A stretch of 64,000 nucleotides of DNA from Lingula anatina (lineage: Eukaryota; Brachiopoda; Lingulata; Lingulida; Lingulidae): the NCBI RefSeq assembly GCF_001039355.2, contig NW_019775889.1:4580-68579 (forward strand), in the 5' to 3' direction. Numbering within the stretch: position 1 is the stretch's first letter; every line of letters starts with the position of its first letter. The notes beneath the pieces were generated by a model. That model had not been told where the DNA came from. It did not search any database and saw only the letters and a list, made by a program, of their open reading frames with translations. Below are positions 46,156-58,330 of this stretch, piece by piece. Both the position numbers and the translations under genes were made by a program.

Positions 46156-47239
46156 CTTCTCATATATCATGATAAGTCACTATTTTTCATAGAAACTATT
46201 TTTCTTCATTGGAAATGCACTTTCATTTAAAGCATACTAATACAAACTGGGGAAAATATGGTAACTACTTAAGATTCTCATACACCTCACTTATCCTAAT
46301 ATCTTATTTCTTCAAAGAGGTAAGATTTTAAGTTAACTGTAAAAGTATACTTTTTGACACGAAGTCTACAAAATTGTCAAAATATTCAAATTAATATATT
46401 TTATTATTACTAATAATTCAAAACACTGTACTGTGGACATTTATTTCTACGTTCCAATTTAATCAGCATTTACCATAATGACCCTCAAATCCTCAATCCA
46501 TTCCCACAACACTTTTACCAGATGTGGGCATGAAAAAGCCTGCTTTTAGCTAAATAAAAACCAGAGCCCATTCAATATTTGTCTCTGTGGTTAGCTGTTC
46601 AAAGAGTGTTTATGGCAACGGTGACAATTTTTCAATTATTGTGTCGGATCCTAATGGTACCAGTAGACCATATTTAAAATATGGCAATTATTCGTAAATT
46701 CTGAACACCATAAATATTCTAATAATATATGTCTTTTCTCTATTTACCATGCATTAGTTTACTCTTAAATATTAGTTTTAGTCTTGACCACAAATGTCTT
46801 CAATGTTAAATGTTTTTAAGATATTAATAACAAATGCCTTTTTACAGATTTTTTTTTGAAAAAACATTACTTACTATTGTTCAAACTGACTGAACAATTA
46901 TTGTACCCTAAATGTGAGCTGAAGCTTGCACTATTACCAGCTATTTTATTCCAAACAGGAGATATTCACATATTTAGCACGGTGGCATGTTTTTAACAGT
47001 CTGCTAACCCTTTACCTTTCCCACACTTTTAAGCCAATTACTAATCTGCCAGGTATACATAATACATAAAGGTATTGTGAAAAACTCTCTTTTCCTCTAT
47101 CTGAACTGATTTTGAAGGCAGAAGTAGATGAAACATTCAGCATATTCATTATTGTTTCACATCACAGAGTGCACAGTACACTAGGTTCCTGAATTCTGTC
47201 CCTATTCTGAAGCAGGCATGTTTGTGCGCATGCTTGTAC

Positions 47240-47241
<2 letters not shown>

Positions 47242-47278
<37 letters not shown>
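47242..47278. repeat. (TG)n microsatellite, copy a of R4
   Basis: Eighteen TG units; the matching array in copy b is at 56958-56993. Confidence 0.95.
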
Positions 47279-47280
<2 letters not shown>

Positions 47281-48151
47281 AGTGCATACATACCAGGAGG
47301 CATATGTGTAAACTTGCATGCTAGCTGGCATAAGCGAAAAGTGCAAAGTGATACTTTTCATATTTAATGTAAGAAATGTAACAAAAAAAAAGCTCATAGA
47401 ATCTAGTCGAAAATTAGAAAGACTTGTAAATATGAAAGTTGCAAGTCACATTCATCTATACACATGCTACTGAATTTTTTCTGCACAACACCATATACCT
47501 TCATATAAAAATGCTGCAAGTCACATTTAACCACATCCAGCTCAGGTCTGACTGCAAACTTAGGTTGAGTGTTTACACAAAATGAAACCATTTGAATCAC
47601 ATACCTCACTACACCTGAAACAGTTTCCCTTTAAACTGCAGTAACTTCCTACAGCCACTTGAGCACAGACATCACCCCGAGACCTTCCTGATTCCATTCA
47701 CCTGACGAACCTCAGCAACAATGAGGTGTTGTACGCTTAGCTATGTTGTGAGTGATGACGATGCACAGCCTACAACCTGGCTAGCTGATACATATATACA
47801 CTGTATATACCTCCTTTGCTGATTCTGACTGGTTCAATTCAAATTAGATCTCCCTCACAGGTGTATAATAAAAATTATACAAAAAGTTGAATTTAAAAGA
47901 CATAATGATAACCACACATACCTTCTCCTTTGCGGATCCTCAAAAAAACTGGCACCAAAAAAGTTCTCCTGAAGTCAGCTGCAACTTCCGTGAGGTAAAA
48001 AAAATCCACAGCCCCAGCACGCCTCCTCTCCCTATCTTACATGCAGCTGATAAAAAAGTCAGTCCCTTGACCTTTCAAATGCACACCCCACGACCTTCTG
48101 ACATACAACCCATCCAGAGTGCAGCTACTCCAGTAGTCACTTCACAGGCCC

Positions 48152-48163
48152 CCTATAGAGGGC
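48152..48163 (+). promoter_or_regulatory. CTCF-like core motif
   Basis: CCTATAGAGGGC, followed by GCC, matches the CTCF core CCASYAGRKGGC at 10 of 12 positions, including the AGRKGGC half. The same sequence is unchanged in copy b (57888-57899). It lies in a non-repetitive stretch. Confidence 0.3.
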
Positions 48164-48597
48164 GCCAGCTGCTGTGTACATAGTGTCTTGTCCCAGGCAT
48201 CACACACATACTGTGACAAATGATTTGGCTCAGGTGACATTAAGAAAAGCATTAACCCGTCTACATGTTTAAGGTCAATTTTTACACTGTTTATGTTGTC
48301 TGTCCCCGATGTTTGGAGGGTTCTATTATGAATTTCAATGCAGCTCATGAGTATGTTACATTTTATCTCCACACATGCCAAGGATTATGTGCCTGATATG
48401 ATTAACAACTGAATAGGAGGCCAGACTGGATGGATAGATGGGTTGAAAGACACATGGGTGAACGAATAAGGGACCCTGAGTTTCAGAGTTTACTGGAAAT
48501 CCACCTATTGCATACAGCACAAGTAACTTGCGGCAGAGGCACAGTCTTTGAGGGCTATGGTTAACAGTAAAACTCCTAAATTCAGAGCAGAGCAGAG

Positions 48598-48673
48598 AAA
48601 GAGAAAGACACACATACAGGCAGACAGACACACAGACGGCTAGACAGGCAGACAGACACACAACAGACAGACA
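48598..48673. repeat. degenerate (CAGA)n repeat
   Basis: CAGA, CACA and GACA units; copy b at 58331-58408. Confidence 0.8.
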
Positions 48674-50055
48674 CTAGGAATGTAGTTAGGACAAGAAAGT
48701 GACCAATGCATAATTTAGATAATCAAAACCATATACTTAAACAAAAAAATAAACAAACATTTGCACACTTTTTTTTTTACAAATTATCAATTTTCCCTGT
48801 CCAAAATATGCACTGTCATATCCCATCTCTCATTCTGACAAAAAAGAATCACATCAACTATTCTTATAAATATTCTTCTCAGAAGAAAGTCTTACTGAAA
48901 ATAACATAGACCGTGATAGTAATATTGCATGTCTTTTTTATCTTGATAATGAAGCACCATCACACCATTTTATACATTCAAATATTAATAAGGATCCCAT
49001 TGAAAAAATCACCTCTTGCATGAACTACAGAATTTTGGGGAGAAACAGAGGAGACCTTACATGCTATAACATGACAGAATATCATAATTCACTATAATGT
49101 TTGTAAGGGCCTGAATGTGTTAGTTGTGCAAAGGGCTTCAACACAGCCAATGCAATAGGCACTACTTCTGACACTGTCAGGTCATACAAATAATAAAATT
49201 CACATTGTAAGATTTCACCAAAGTTGCTACCTTTTCAATATCTAACTGATAAAAATTGAGTTTCCCATTATCTATTTTTTAAAAGGTTCCATTTTCCACA
49301 CATTTTGAATACATTATTGTATAATTATTTGCAAAACTTATTTAAAAATTATCAACATAATTTATATACGCCTACACAAGTAAGGACTGTTTAAATGTCA
49401 TATATCACGTTATCGCAAAACAACCAATAAAACTGCAGGCAATAAAAAATAAAATAGTGCAATATTACGTCACGCCTGTTTGGAACCAGACGGAGTGCCC
49501 CAGTTATTTACGACCAACGCATACACTTGTAAAATTACACTTAACAAAAACCATTTTAAGATTACATGAGCTATTTGTAGGTCTATGAACAGGAATTTTT
49601 AGAAACCAAAATGTCACGGGATATAACAAATCTAATTGGATTACGTGAAAGAAGGTATATATAACAATTGCACGTAGACACTAAGTATCAGCTTACTAAG
49701 GACAATTTAAAAATAAAATGTCAGTGCTATCAATCAAAGCACAGAATATCATATCATTGTCATGATAAAAATTTGATGATGTCAACATGTATAAGAAATT
49801 CACTTTAAAGAAAAAAGTTAACCTTCAAAATTCTAATATTTTCAAGCAGTTTTTGAAAACCAAAAACCACATTTTTAATGAAGAGGGTGAATGGCGAAGG
49901 GGGTGTATTCTGCATTTGATCAAGCAGAGATGTTTTTAAGTTTATGCTGGTTATTCAATTCCTGTCACTTAATTTATCCAAAATCAATTGATCAAACCAA
50001 CTTGCACCTACCTGCTAATCCGATTGCCTCACAGTTGGCACTGCAGTCTGGAGCC

Positions 50056-50096
50056 GTTTCCATGGTTACCCCAACATTTGTAGTTTCCATAGCAAC
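50056..50096 (+). promoter_or_regulatory. paired RFX X-box motifs
   Basis: GTTTCCATGGTTAC (50056-50069, near match) and GTTTCCATAGCAAC (50083-50096, full X-box match) lie 13 bases apart. RFX factors bind such sites, often in pairs. Both are unchanged in the second copy (59789-59829). Function here is inferred from motif only. Confidence 0.45.
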
Positions 50097-51059
50097 AAGG
50101 CCTCTTGTTCTTTATCCACCTGTACCAAATGATTATCTTGTGTTGATCTTCAGTTCAATCTGTTAGTCTAATCCTCATTATTCTATTTTGTTTTTCAAAA
50201 AATTGTCATTCCTTCTTCATACACGTACCTGATTTAAGTACAAAAGAGAGTTAAACAGTAATAGCCTTTTACTGACTAAATCAACTAAATCAAAACATCT
50301 GATAAATCTATTACTTACTAAAAAGCATCTTCTCAACTTTTCACCCTTAATAATGTTAAAAAAGGATTACGGTATTCTTTGTTCACTTTTGTTGTTACTT
50401 GCCTGACTTTTAGATCCGACACATGCCAGCTTTTTTCACTTTTAGTTATTAATTCCCATTCGCCTGATGATAAGTGTGAACATGTGGGGATGGAGAGTTG
50501 AAAATGAAAAATAGAAACAGGCAGACAGGCATCAGATCTCCTCCTCAGGGTAGTTGTTCCTGAAAGATATAGTGTATTTAAAGTTGTTAAATATCACACG
50601 GTTTAATATGCTCTACCACATGCTCAACTGCTTGAATTCTCCAGTTCCCATCATAAAATTATGTCATCAACATCATATATATGTGAGAGAATTGAAGGCT
50701 ATGGGCTATAGCCAGAAGCTCCCTGAAAAAACTCTCCAATTCAGGAACATTAACTTCAAATAATTATTTAGTTTAAAAAGACCAAGGATATCCATTCAAT
50801 CAATCATTATTTGATGAATCTATCACTTATTTGATAAAGTGTTAGTAATACCTGCCTAAACAAAATTGTAATGTTTCTTCTTCTTCTCTCTCTTGCCTGC
50901 ATGTTTGCTTTATTGGCATTTAATCCTTAGACTTAATATCTTAAAAATCGTAATACTTAAACCACACAAATACTAAAACTCAAGTGGCTTGTAATTACAG
51001 TGACTGACACATGGCACCTGTGGTCTGATTTGTTTCATTAGATTTACATAGTCTTCAGT

Positions 51060-51287
51060 TTTATTTTTGGACTGGATTTATATGGACAAAAGTTAGTATT
51101 TTAAGAAGAAAGCAAAAAAAGAATTTTTTTTTAAATTTATTTTTTAATCTGTGAGGCCTTTAGATTTAGTCTTCATTTTTTTTTTGACTGCATAATACAG
51201 ACAAAATTCAGTATTTCAAGAAGAAAGCAAAAAAAAAAAAAAGAAACTGTTTTTTTTTTTTTAAATTAATTTTTTAATCTGTGAGGC
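51060..51287. repeat. two-unit tandem repeat of about 120 bp
   Basis: Both units contain GACTGGAT/GACTGCAT, TATTT(T/C)AAGAAGAAAGCAAA, a T-rich stretch and TTTTTTAATCTGTGAGGC. Present in both R4 copies (copy b at about 60785-61018) with different A/T tract lengths. Confidence 0.8.
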
Positions 51288-51338
51288 ACAACATTTCTAC
51301 CCTTCATGAAACGTTCTTGCTTACATAACTGACTGCAA

Positions 51339-51722
51339 GGCTGTATTCACAACCAGTTGATCAGCAGATTAAGGCCCCATTCAGAATATGGGACTAACTA
51401 GTCCAGGGGTTAAATGTGGCGACCCACTACAAAGCTTGCCATCAAATCCACTGATGGACACTTAAACAGATATCCCATGGGGATCGAAGTATTCAAGTGG
51501 GTCGGCCATATTTGACCCTCGGACTAGTTACTCCCCTATTCTGAATGGGGCCTAACAGAAACATAGATTAAATATGGCTGACCTACTTGAAAGCTTGCCA
51601 CAGAATCCCCATAGAATAGATTCCCTACAGGGAATATACATGGCAAACTTTCAGCTGGGTCGACCATATTAAATCCACGGATCTGTTAGCCTGGGGATCA
51701 ACTTTGGTTGTGAATGCGGCCC
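51339..51722. mobile_element. outer palindromic element interrupted by inner MITE
   Basis: The left arm GGCTGTATTCACAACCAG and, reversed, the right arm GGGCCGCATTCACAACCAAA are similar. Internal pairs TTTAATATGG and GACC(T/C)A continue the fold. It is broken at 51370-51555 by a second element whose TAA duplication can be removed to restore continuous sequence. No coding capacity. Confidence 0.65.
51373..51552. mobile_element. 180-bp PIF/Harbinger-like MITE, TSD TAA
   Basis: Long terminal inverted repeats of roughly 50 bp: GGCCCCATTCAGAATA at the left and the same, reversed, at the right, then GGGA(C/G)TAACTAGTCC and GACCCACT in both arms. TAA flanks both sides (51370-51372 and 51553-51555), the 3-bp TWA duplication typical of PIF/Harbinger (Tourist-type) elements. 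Non-coding. Inserted inside the element 51339-51722; copy b is at 61105-61280. Confidence 0.8.
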
Positions 51723-52764
51723 TAGATGTCACCTGTTAGAAATTATTTCAGTGCCCCTGGTGCCTGAATATAGGGCAAAGTCAAGGATACTTTTGTCACC
51801 TGCCTCGATCACCAAACAAACATGTCAATAGTCAATCAACTGCATAAGTAGCACTCTATAAGCTGTCTGTTATCTGCCACAACATAGCTGCCAATATTTG
51901 GTGTTAAGTAGGTTTATTTCTATTAATTAAGTTTAATCAATTTTAAAGCAAATATCATTATTCACAATTAGTTAGTATTATCTATCTTTAAGTATTACCA
52001 ATCATTAAATATTACTATCTTATAGTATTATTAATTTTTTTCAAGTAATGGTTTATTAATTATCTATTAGGTACTGCCACAGCGTTGCTACCAACATTTG
52101 GCATTTAGTAAAGCTCTGCTTATCAATTTAATTAAAATTTAATCAGCAGAGCTCTTTTACTTTTCAACATTTAGAAACATGTGACACGTTTCAACCATTC
52201 TAAGAATCTTTGAATCTACATCAGTGTCAATGACTTCTCATGTTATAAGACAGAAAAACCAACTGATTTTTAGTTTCAAGCTCTCATGCTCCCCACCACT
52301 GGCCAAAAAAACTGTTCACCAATCATCGTATGTTTAATCATGTGTGAGATTTAAGAAAGTTTCTTGCTGCCAGTTTGAATTATGTTTTTTTTTATTTTTT
52401 GTTGTTGTTTTTTTTTAACCAGTATTTAGGGTTTTGAAACATGCACCATCCCTTTAAAAACATTTTATGTCATACAAATTTGTGTACCAGACCGTGTACA
52501 ATCATAGACCGAGGTACCTTTTCACACACCCATACATACAATGAAAATATAATAATTCCAAAATTACAAATAGTAGATTTACATCTAAGAAATTGCTTGC
52601 AAATGAGATAAAGCATATATTACCCTGTGCAGATTTACCTAAAATATGGACCAGTCTCCCAGGGATTTGTAAATACAGAACGAGGACCTGATACAGACCT
52701 AATAAAAATTAGCATGCTTCCATGAAGATGTAAACCTGTGAAATATTATATACAGGTAGAGGTG

Positions 52765-52928
52765 CAGGCCCGTAGCCAGGGGGTTCGGGGGGTTCGAAAG
52801 AACCGCCCCTTTTGGTGTGAAAAGGTCCACTCTGGGTAAAATTTGATCTAGGTTCATGAAGTTTTTATGGAAAAAGGTCCACTTCCAGAAAATGAACCCT
52901 CCTTTTTAAATTGCTGGCCACGGGCCTG
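52765..52928 (+). mobile_element. 164-bp TIR element with allelic empty site
   Basis: The ends CAGGCCCGTAGCCAG and, reversed, CAGGCCCGTGGCCAG form a 15-bp terminal inverted repeat. AGGTG flanks both sides (52760-52764 and 52929-52933). The corresponding place in copy b of R4 (62499-62503) has a single AGGTG and no insert. Inside are GGTCCACT repeats and an AAAATTTGATC motif also found at 30710-30876. It is a non-coding DNA transposon, possibly hAT-type by its 5-bp duplication. Confidence 0.9.
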
Positions 52929-53458
52929 AGGTGACACAATCCCATGTAGTGACATTATATCATGGTCCCATCAACCCATGTAAATATACAATATATAAAA
53001 TAAGGGCACTGCCTCTCTTGAGCTTATAACTATTCAAACAGCAGACAAATAAAAAATAACACTTTTGTTCTCCATGGTGGTAAGTTGCGTATGTACCATT
53101 AACTTAATTATGATATGCTATCAAGTATGCTAGCACCAAGAGCTCCCTTAAACATAATAATTCAAAGCAGCATACAGTGAAAGTCATTTTTTTTTTAAAA
53201 AATCACCTTACCTTAAAGGAGCATGCTGTCTGTCACTCTTTTCAGTTTCAACTTACTTAATGTTTGTCAAGTGCACTAAATTAATATGGGACATATAATC
53301 GGGGCTCAGTCAGTGGGGGGGTATGCTTGAATGTGTGTCAGCTATAGATAACATTCACTTAGGAGGTTCTCTTTTCAGATGCTTCACAATGCAAATTTTT
53401 AATCATCGGTAAATGGCAACACCATGGGAGCTAATATGACGTGTAACGTGAAAATAAG

Positions 53459-53460
<2 letters not shown>

Positions 53461-53494
<34 letters not shown>
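53461..53494. repeat. (CT)n microsatellite, copy a of R4
   Basis: Seventeen CT units. The allelic region in copy b (63037-63254) has two CT arrays with about 120 bp of pyrimidine-rich sequence between them plus a CA array. Confidence 0.95.
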
Positions 53495-53498
<4 letters not shown>

Positions 53499-53763
53499 CA
53501 TTGCACCCTCTGTAGACACCCTCATACAACCGACACCTATAACTGTGTCAATCCAAGATAAAACATGTCACCGCTTTGATGTACTACACACAAAAAAATG
53601 CTTTTATAGTCAGTGTCCTACTTTCAGAGCCCTTCCAAAGTTGACACTGAATTTTGCAAATAACAGATAACAAGTGGCGAATTAATTTCCACAGATTTAT
53701 CCACTATATACACATATAGTTTTGTTCCTTTTGTCGCTGGAACACCTGCCCGCGATAACATAC

Positions 53764-53909
53764 CTGTATACTATCAGAGTAAGACAGGTCTCTCCTGAAT
53801 AATAGCCATCAGAAAGGTGGCCGACACAGGCCTTTCTAATCTGAGTACAATGTAGACTTTGCCTTTCTTCTTCAAGGAGAAAGTCAACATAATCCAACCA
53901 AAGGAGGAC
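53764..53909 (-). other. weak candidate upstream exon, copy a
   Basis: On the minus strand, a frame containing DYVDFLLEEERQSLHCTQI and HLSDGYYSGETCL runs to a strong donor TACAG|GTATGT at 53764. The second copy has the same frame and donor, and there starts with an ATG in good context (AGGATGG); copy a has TTG there. The donor phase (2) does not fit the phase 1 entry of the first known kazrin exon, so it would need an intervening exon, be untranslated, or be chance. Confidence 0.2.
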
Positions 53910-54068
53910 CTCACTTGTGTGGGGCTATCAGTCTGTCATCTTTCAGCGATCTTTGTGCAAACATGTGCATGATAAGGTATAATATGATGGCTGAATGGCC
54001 AGGTTGTTATCTCTTGTAATGGATCTGTTCCTTTTCACACTCTAGAATGAGTGGGGAGGCCATTGGAT

Positions 54069-54097
54069 GGGGGGGGGGGGGGGAGGAGGTGGGGGGA
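54069..54097. repeat. poly-G rich tract
   Basis: G runs with A/T interruptions; copy b at 63827-63850. Confidence 0.85.
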
Positions 54098-55427
54098 GCA
54101 GGAGAGAAGAATATTAGTATGTTACATTAATGAAGAATAATGCATTAGTTTAGTGAGAGGCTTTCAAATGTAAAAAAAATTGCATGACCTTAATTTACAT
54201 GGTTTAAATACTGTACAAGTACATATATTAGTATGTACATATGACTTTACAGGACCATGTTAAATTTTTGCCTATCTCCCCACTCACTTCTCTCGCTCTC
54301 TCTCTCTCTCTTTCTTTACTTCTGTTGTATCATTCCTTTATCCTCCCTGTCAAATACTCTCCTAATTCATTCAAATGGCAGTTAATCATACATGTTTCCC
54401 CCCAAATTGTTTTCATAATGAAGAGATCAAATGGATTAGAGGCTGCCACCTATCAGCTAGGTAAGTTTAAATTCATACAAGTAGACAGCAGAACAGCCCT
54501 ACTCAAGTCACGTAATACCCGATTTCAACTACTCAATTCACGATCTATTAGTCTGCAAGAGCAAACATTTATGACTCTTGATAATGACTTTAGTTTAATG
54601 ACTAAGCAGGAAATACCAACCATTTTTTTCCCTTTTTTTTCAATTTATCCATTCTCAACTTTACTTATCAGAAGAATGATATACATTTTTCTTTACATTA
54701 CAAATTAAATTATTTGCGATCTAAAAGAACAATGTGAAGTTTGTGAAACCTTTGTTTTTATACCACATGTACATAGAAAAGATATTTCAGCCTGCAATCA
54801 GCATTTTCAAAGGGGGGGGGGGGGTCATTTTGAAATAGTGGTCCACGTGAGCTGAGAAATGAAAAATGCCATATAACCTAACATTAAAATTTAAACCTTT
54901 CCCAACCCTCCACCTAACCCCTCCCCCCCAAAGAACATGTAATATGTTTAAGCTCTTCAAAGTCACCCAAAGCGTAAGGCACATCTTCAGTATTTCATAT
55001 GAATCAAATCAAGTAGTAATAATCTGATAAAACAATTTAAAATATGAATTTCTTTTGGGGGTCTATTAATCAACGCCACATTCCATTACTTTCAATTCTG
55101 AATATCATAAAGAAGAAACTACTAGTATATAATTTCCTTCAAGAAAATTAGGCATACATGTGCGCTAAATCCCTTGGTCTCGCCATTATTATCAATAAAT
55201 TCCTAATCCGAGGTTGAAACTGTCACTTGTTCCGTTGATTAATGTCTCTCATGCGCCTGGCCTTCAGCAACAGAAATATTCATTGATAATCAATACGGGT
55301 TCCTATCCCCCGACATGAGAGAGGCTGACACTATCAATTAGATCCAGTTTGACTGTATTCAAATGCCACTCATAGCCTATCAATTGCATTCATGTCAGCT
55401 AAAAAAGGAATTGGTATTTGGTATGGA

Positions 55428-55430
<3 letters not shown>

Positions 55431-55461
<31 letters not shown>
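55431..55461. repeat. (TG)n microsatellite
   Basis: Fifteen TG units. Confidence 0.95.
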
Positions 55462-55462
<1 letters not shown>

Positions 55463-56068
55463 ACAGTGTACGTCTAAAATCATGGCTGGGCAATTTTACT
55501 CTTTTTTTTTTTTTTTTTGAAAAAATGAGAATGGGGTGTGCTGCACATGCATACAGTATAAATTGAAATTAAGCATAATTTTTGGCAATGGTCGTCTGGT
55601 TATCATTTTTATTCTATTTTACAGGGTAGTTTTCCCATAGAAAACTTTTGAAAATTATGTTTTTGGAAAATATTTACAAAATGTTAGTATTTTCCTTTCT
55701 CTTATCATAACGGAAGTCTTTTAATTCCTTTTCCTTTAGTCAGCAGCTAGTTGAATACCACTCGTGGTAGGCCGACAATTAACGTTTTTTTTTTTTGTAG
55801 TGCAAGACTTCAGCAGCTGTCCCTAAATTTTTCTTTATCTATGGCCTTGTTTTGTAAAAAAAAAAAAAAATTGGGAAGGGTTGAGGATTTAAAGGAAAAA
55901 TGCTATATGAGAGCCTACCTAATACCCCAGCATTCATAGTAAAGAGATAAGTCACTTAAAAAGACTATTAATTATTGATTTATTTGTTAGTTGATTTGTT
56001 TGTTTCAGAGAGAAGGTGAATAAGAGGCTATATCAAAGATATTTTGTGTCCACAGTTGAGTCTTCTCT

Positions 56069-56087
56069 CCCCCCCCCCCCCCCCCCC
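56069..56087. repeat. poly-C tract
   Basis: About 19 C residues after TCTTCTCT. Confidence 0.9.
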
Positions 56088-56351
56088 ATTTCCAACATTT
56101 AAACATAAAAAAGCACATAGGGTAATGACTCAATTTTTTTCAATGGGAACAAATTTTCAAATTTTCAGATGCATAATTTTATAATCACAAAAATTATGTA
56201 TATAACATATAAAGAATAAGAGTATAGAGTAGCTTGCTTTAACTTTGTTTCCACCAATCAATAGGAATGCTCTAATTTTAAGAAATTGACTTGAAAAATA
56301 GTCTCTGTAGAATTTACAATTTTCCCCCCATTGGAAAGATGAGTAATTACT

Positions 56352-56378
56352 NCCGCCAGCGCTAACGCTGGTGGTACA
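56352..56378. other. single-N join followed by a short palindrome
   Basis: An undetermined base at 56352 precedes CCGCCAGCGCTAACGCTGGTGG, whose two ends pair (9-base stem), after which the sequence restarts as copy b of R4. Confidence 0.8.
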
Positions 56379-56492
56379 ATAATGTTTGTCTTTTCTATAT
56401 ATGCCATGCATTAGTTTACTCTTAAATATTAGTTTCAGTCTTGAACCACAACTGTTTTAAATGTTAAATGTTTTTAAGATATTAATAACAAA

Positions 56493-56498
<6 letters not shown>

Positions 56499-56539
<41 letters not shown>

Positions 56540-56573
56540 TTTTTCTTTTTAGAATTTTTTTTTTTTTTTTTTT
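56499..56573. repeat. (TA)n plus poly-T expansion
   Basis: TA array and two T runs that are almost absent from the matching place in copy a (about 46835-46860), an allele-length difference. Confidence 0.9.
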
Positions 56574-56955
56574 GAAAAACCATTGCCTAGTTTTGTTCAA
56601 ACTGACTGAACAATTACTGTATCCTAAATGTGAACTGAAGCTTGCACTATTACCAGCTATTTTATTCCAAACAGGAGATATTCGCATATTTAGCACGGTG
56701 GCATGTTTTTAACAGTCTACTAACCCTTTACCTTTCCCACACTTTTAAGCCAATTACTAATCTGCCAGGTATACATAATACATAAAGGTATTGTGAAAAA
56801 CTCTCTTTTCCTCTATCTGAACTGATTTTGAAGGCAGAAGTAGATGAAAAATTCAGCATATTCATTATTGTTTCACATCACAGAGTGCACAGTACACTAG
56901 GTTCCTGAATTGTGTCCCTATTCTGAAGCAGGAATGTTTGTGCGCATGCATGTAC

Positions 56956-56957
<2 letters not shown>

Positions 56958-56993
<36 letters not shown>
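56958..56993. repeat. (TG)n microsatellite, copy b of R4
   Basis: Counterpart of 47242-47278, about one repeat unit shorter. Confidence 0.95.
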
Positions 56994-56996
<3 letters not shown>

Positions 56997-57887
56997 AGTG
57001 CATACATACCAGGAGGCATATGTGTAAACTTGCATGCTAGCTGGCATAAGTGAAAAGTGCAAAGTGATACTTTTCATATTTGGCATCTGTATTATCGTTA
57101 ATTATTGTAACAAATGTAACAAAAAAACCCTAGTCGAAAATTAGAATGACTTGTAATAGTAAATATAAAAGATGCAAGTCACATTCATCTCCACACATGC
57201 TACTGAATTTTTTCTGCACAACACCATATACCTTCATATAAAAATGCTGCAAGTCACATTCAACCACATCCAGCTCAGGTCTGACGGCAGAGTTTGGTTG
57301 AATGTTTACACAAAATGAAACCATTTGAATCACATACCTCACTACACCTGAAACAGTTTCCCTTTAAACTACTGTAGTAACTTCCTACAGCCACTTGAGC
57401 ACAGACATCACCCCAAGACCTTCCTGATTCCATTCACCTGACGAACCTCAGCAACAATGAGGTGTTGTACGTTTAGCTATGTTGTCAGTGATGACGATGC
57501 ACAGCCTACAAACCAGCTAGCTGATACATATATACACTGTATATACCTCCTTTGCTGATTCTGACTGGTTCAATTCAAATTAGATCTCCCTCACAGGTGT
57601 ATAATAAAAATTATACAAAAAGTTGAATTTAAAAGACATAATGATAACCACACATACCTTCTCCTTTGCGGATCCTCAAAAAAACTGGCACCAAAAAAGT
57701 TCTCCCGAAGTCAGCTGCAACTTCCGTGAGGTAAAAAAAATCCACAGCCCCAGCACGCCTCCTCTCCCTATCTTACATGCAGCTGATAAAAAAGTCAGTC
57801 CCTTGACCTTTCAAATGCACACCCCACGACCTTCTGACATACAACCCATCCAGAGTGCAGCTACTCCAGTAGTCACTTCACATGCCC

Positions 57888-57899
57888 CCTATAGAGGGC
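57888..57899 (+). promoter_or_regulatory. CTCF-like core motif, copy b
   Basis: Identical to 48152-48163. Confidence 0.3.
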
Positions 57900-58330
57900 G
57901 CCAGCTGCTGTGTACATAGTGTCTTGTCCCAGGCATCACACACATACTGTGACAAATGATTTGGCTCAGGTGACATTAAGAAAAGCATTAACCCGTCTAC
58001 ATGTTTAAGGTCAATTTTTACACTGTTTATGTTGTCTGTCCCCGATGTTTGGAGGGTTCTATTATGAATTTCAATGCAACTCATGAGTATGTTACATTTA
58101 ATCTCCACACATGCCAAGTATTATGTGCCTGATATGATTAACAACTGAATAGGAGGCCAGACTGGATGGATAGATGGGTTGAAAGACATGGGTGAACGAA
58201 TAAGGGACCCTGAGTTTCAGAGTTTACTGGAAATCCACCTATTGCATACAGCACAAGTAACTTGCGGCAGAGGCACAGTCTTTGAGGGCTATGGTTAACA
58301 GTAAAACTCCTAAATTCAGAGCAGAGCAGA

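Larger units (their letters stand above)
35812..46721. other. AT-rich DNA with scattered transposons, no gene seen
   Basis: Holds two fold-back elements (36830, 43028), a GA-rich block, a possible mariner-type element (41295), a tRNA-derived SINE head (42313) and many microsatellites. Non-repetitive islands at 37200-37450 and 44100-44400 look more constrained (several ATTA/TAAT motifs). No exon recognised. Confidence 0.5.
46722..54240 (+). repeat. long direct duplication R4, copy a
   Basis: About 7.5 kb matching 56379-64000 in order along its whole length. It differs by substitutions, microsatellite lengths, one transposon insertion (52765-52928) and a CT-tract deletion near 53461. The differences are of allele size rather than ancient-paralog size. 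Right boundary is approximate because similarity fades gradually and copy b runs off the window. Confidence 0.93.
54241..56351. other. non-coding DNA between the R4 copies
   Basis: Contains TG, T, A and C simple repeats and a non-repetitive island at 55140-55340 rich in ATCAAT/ATTAAT motifs that could be conserved regulatory DNA. If R4 is an allele pair, this stretch should reappear just right of the window. Confidence 0.5.

Noticed and set aside
48000-48183. 98-codon plus-strand frame, repeated at 57623-57919
   Set aside because: Duplicate exists only because of R4; no known domain; covers the CTCF-like site and CpG-containing DNA.
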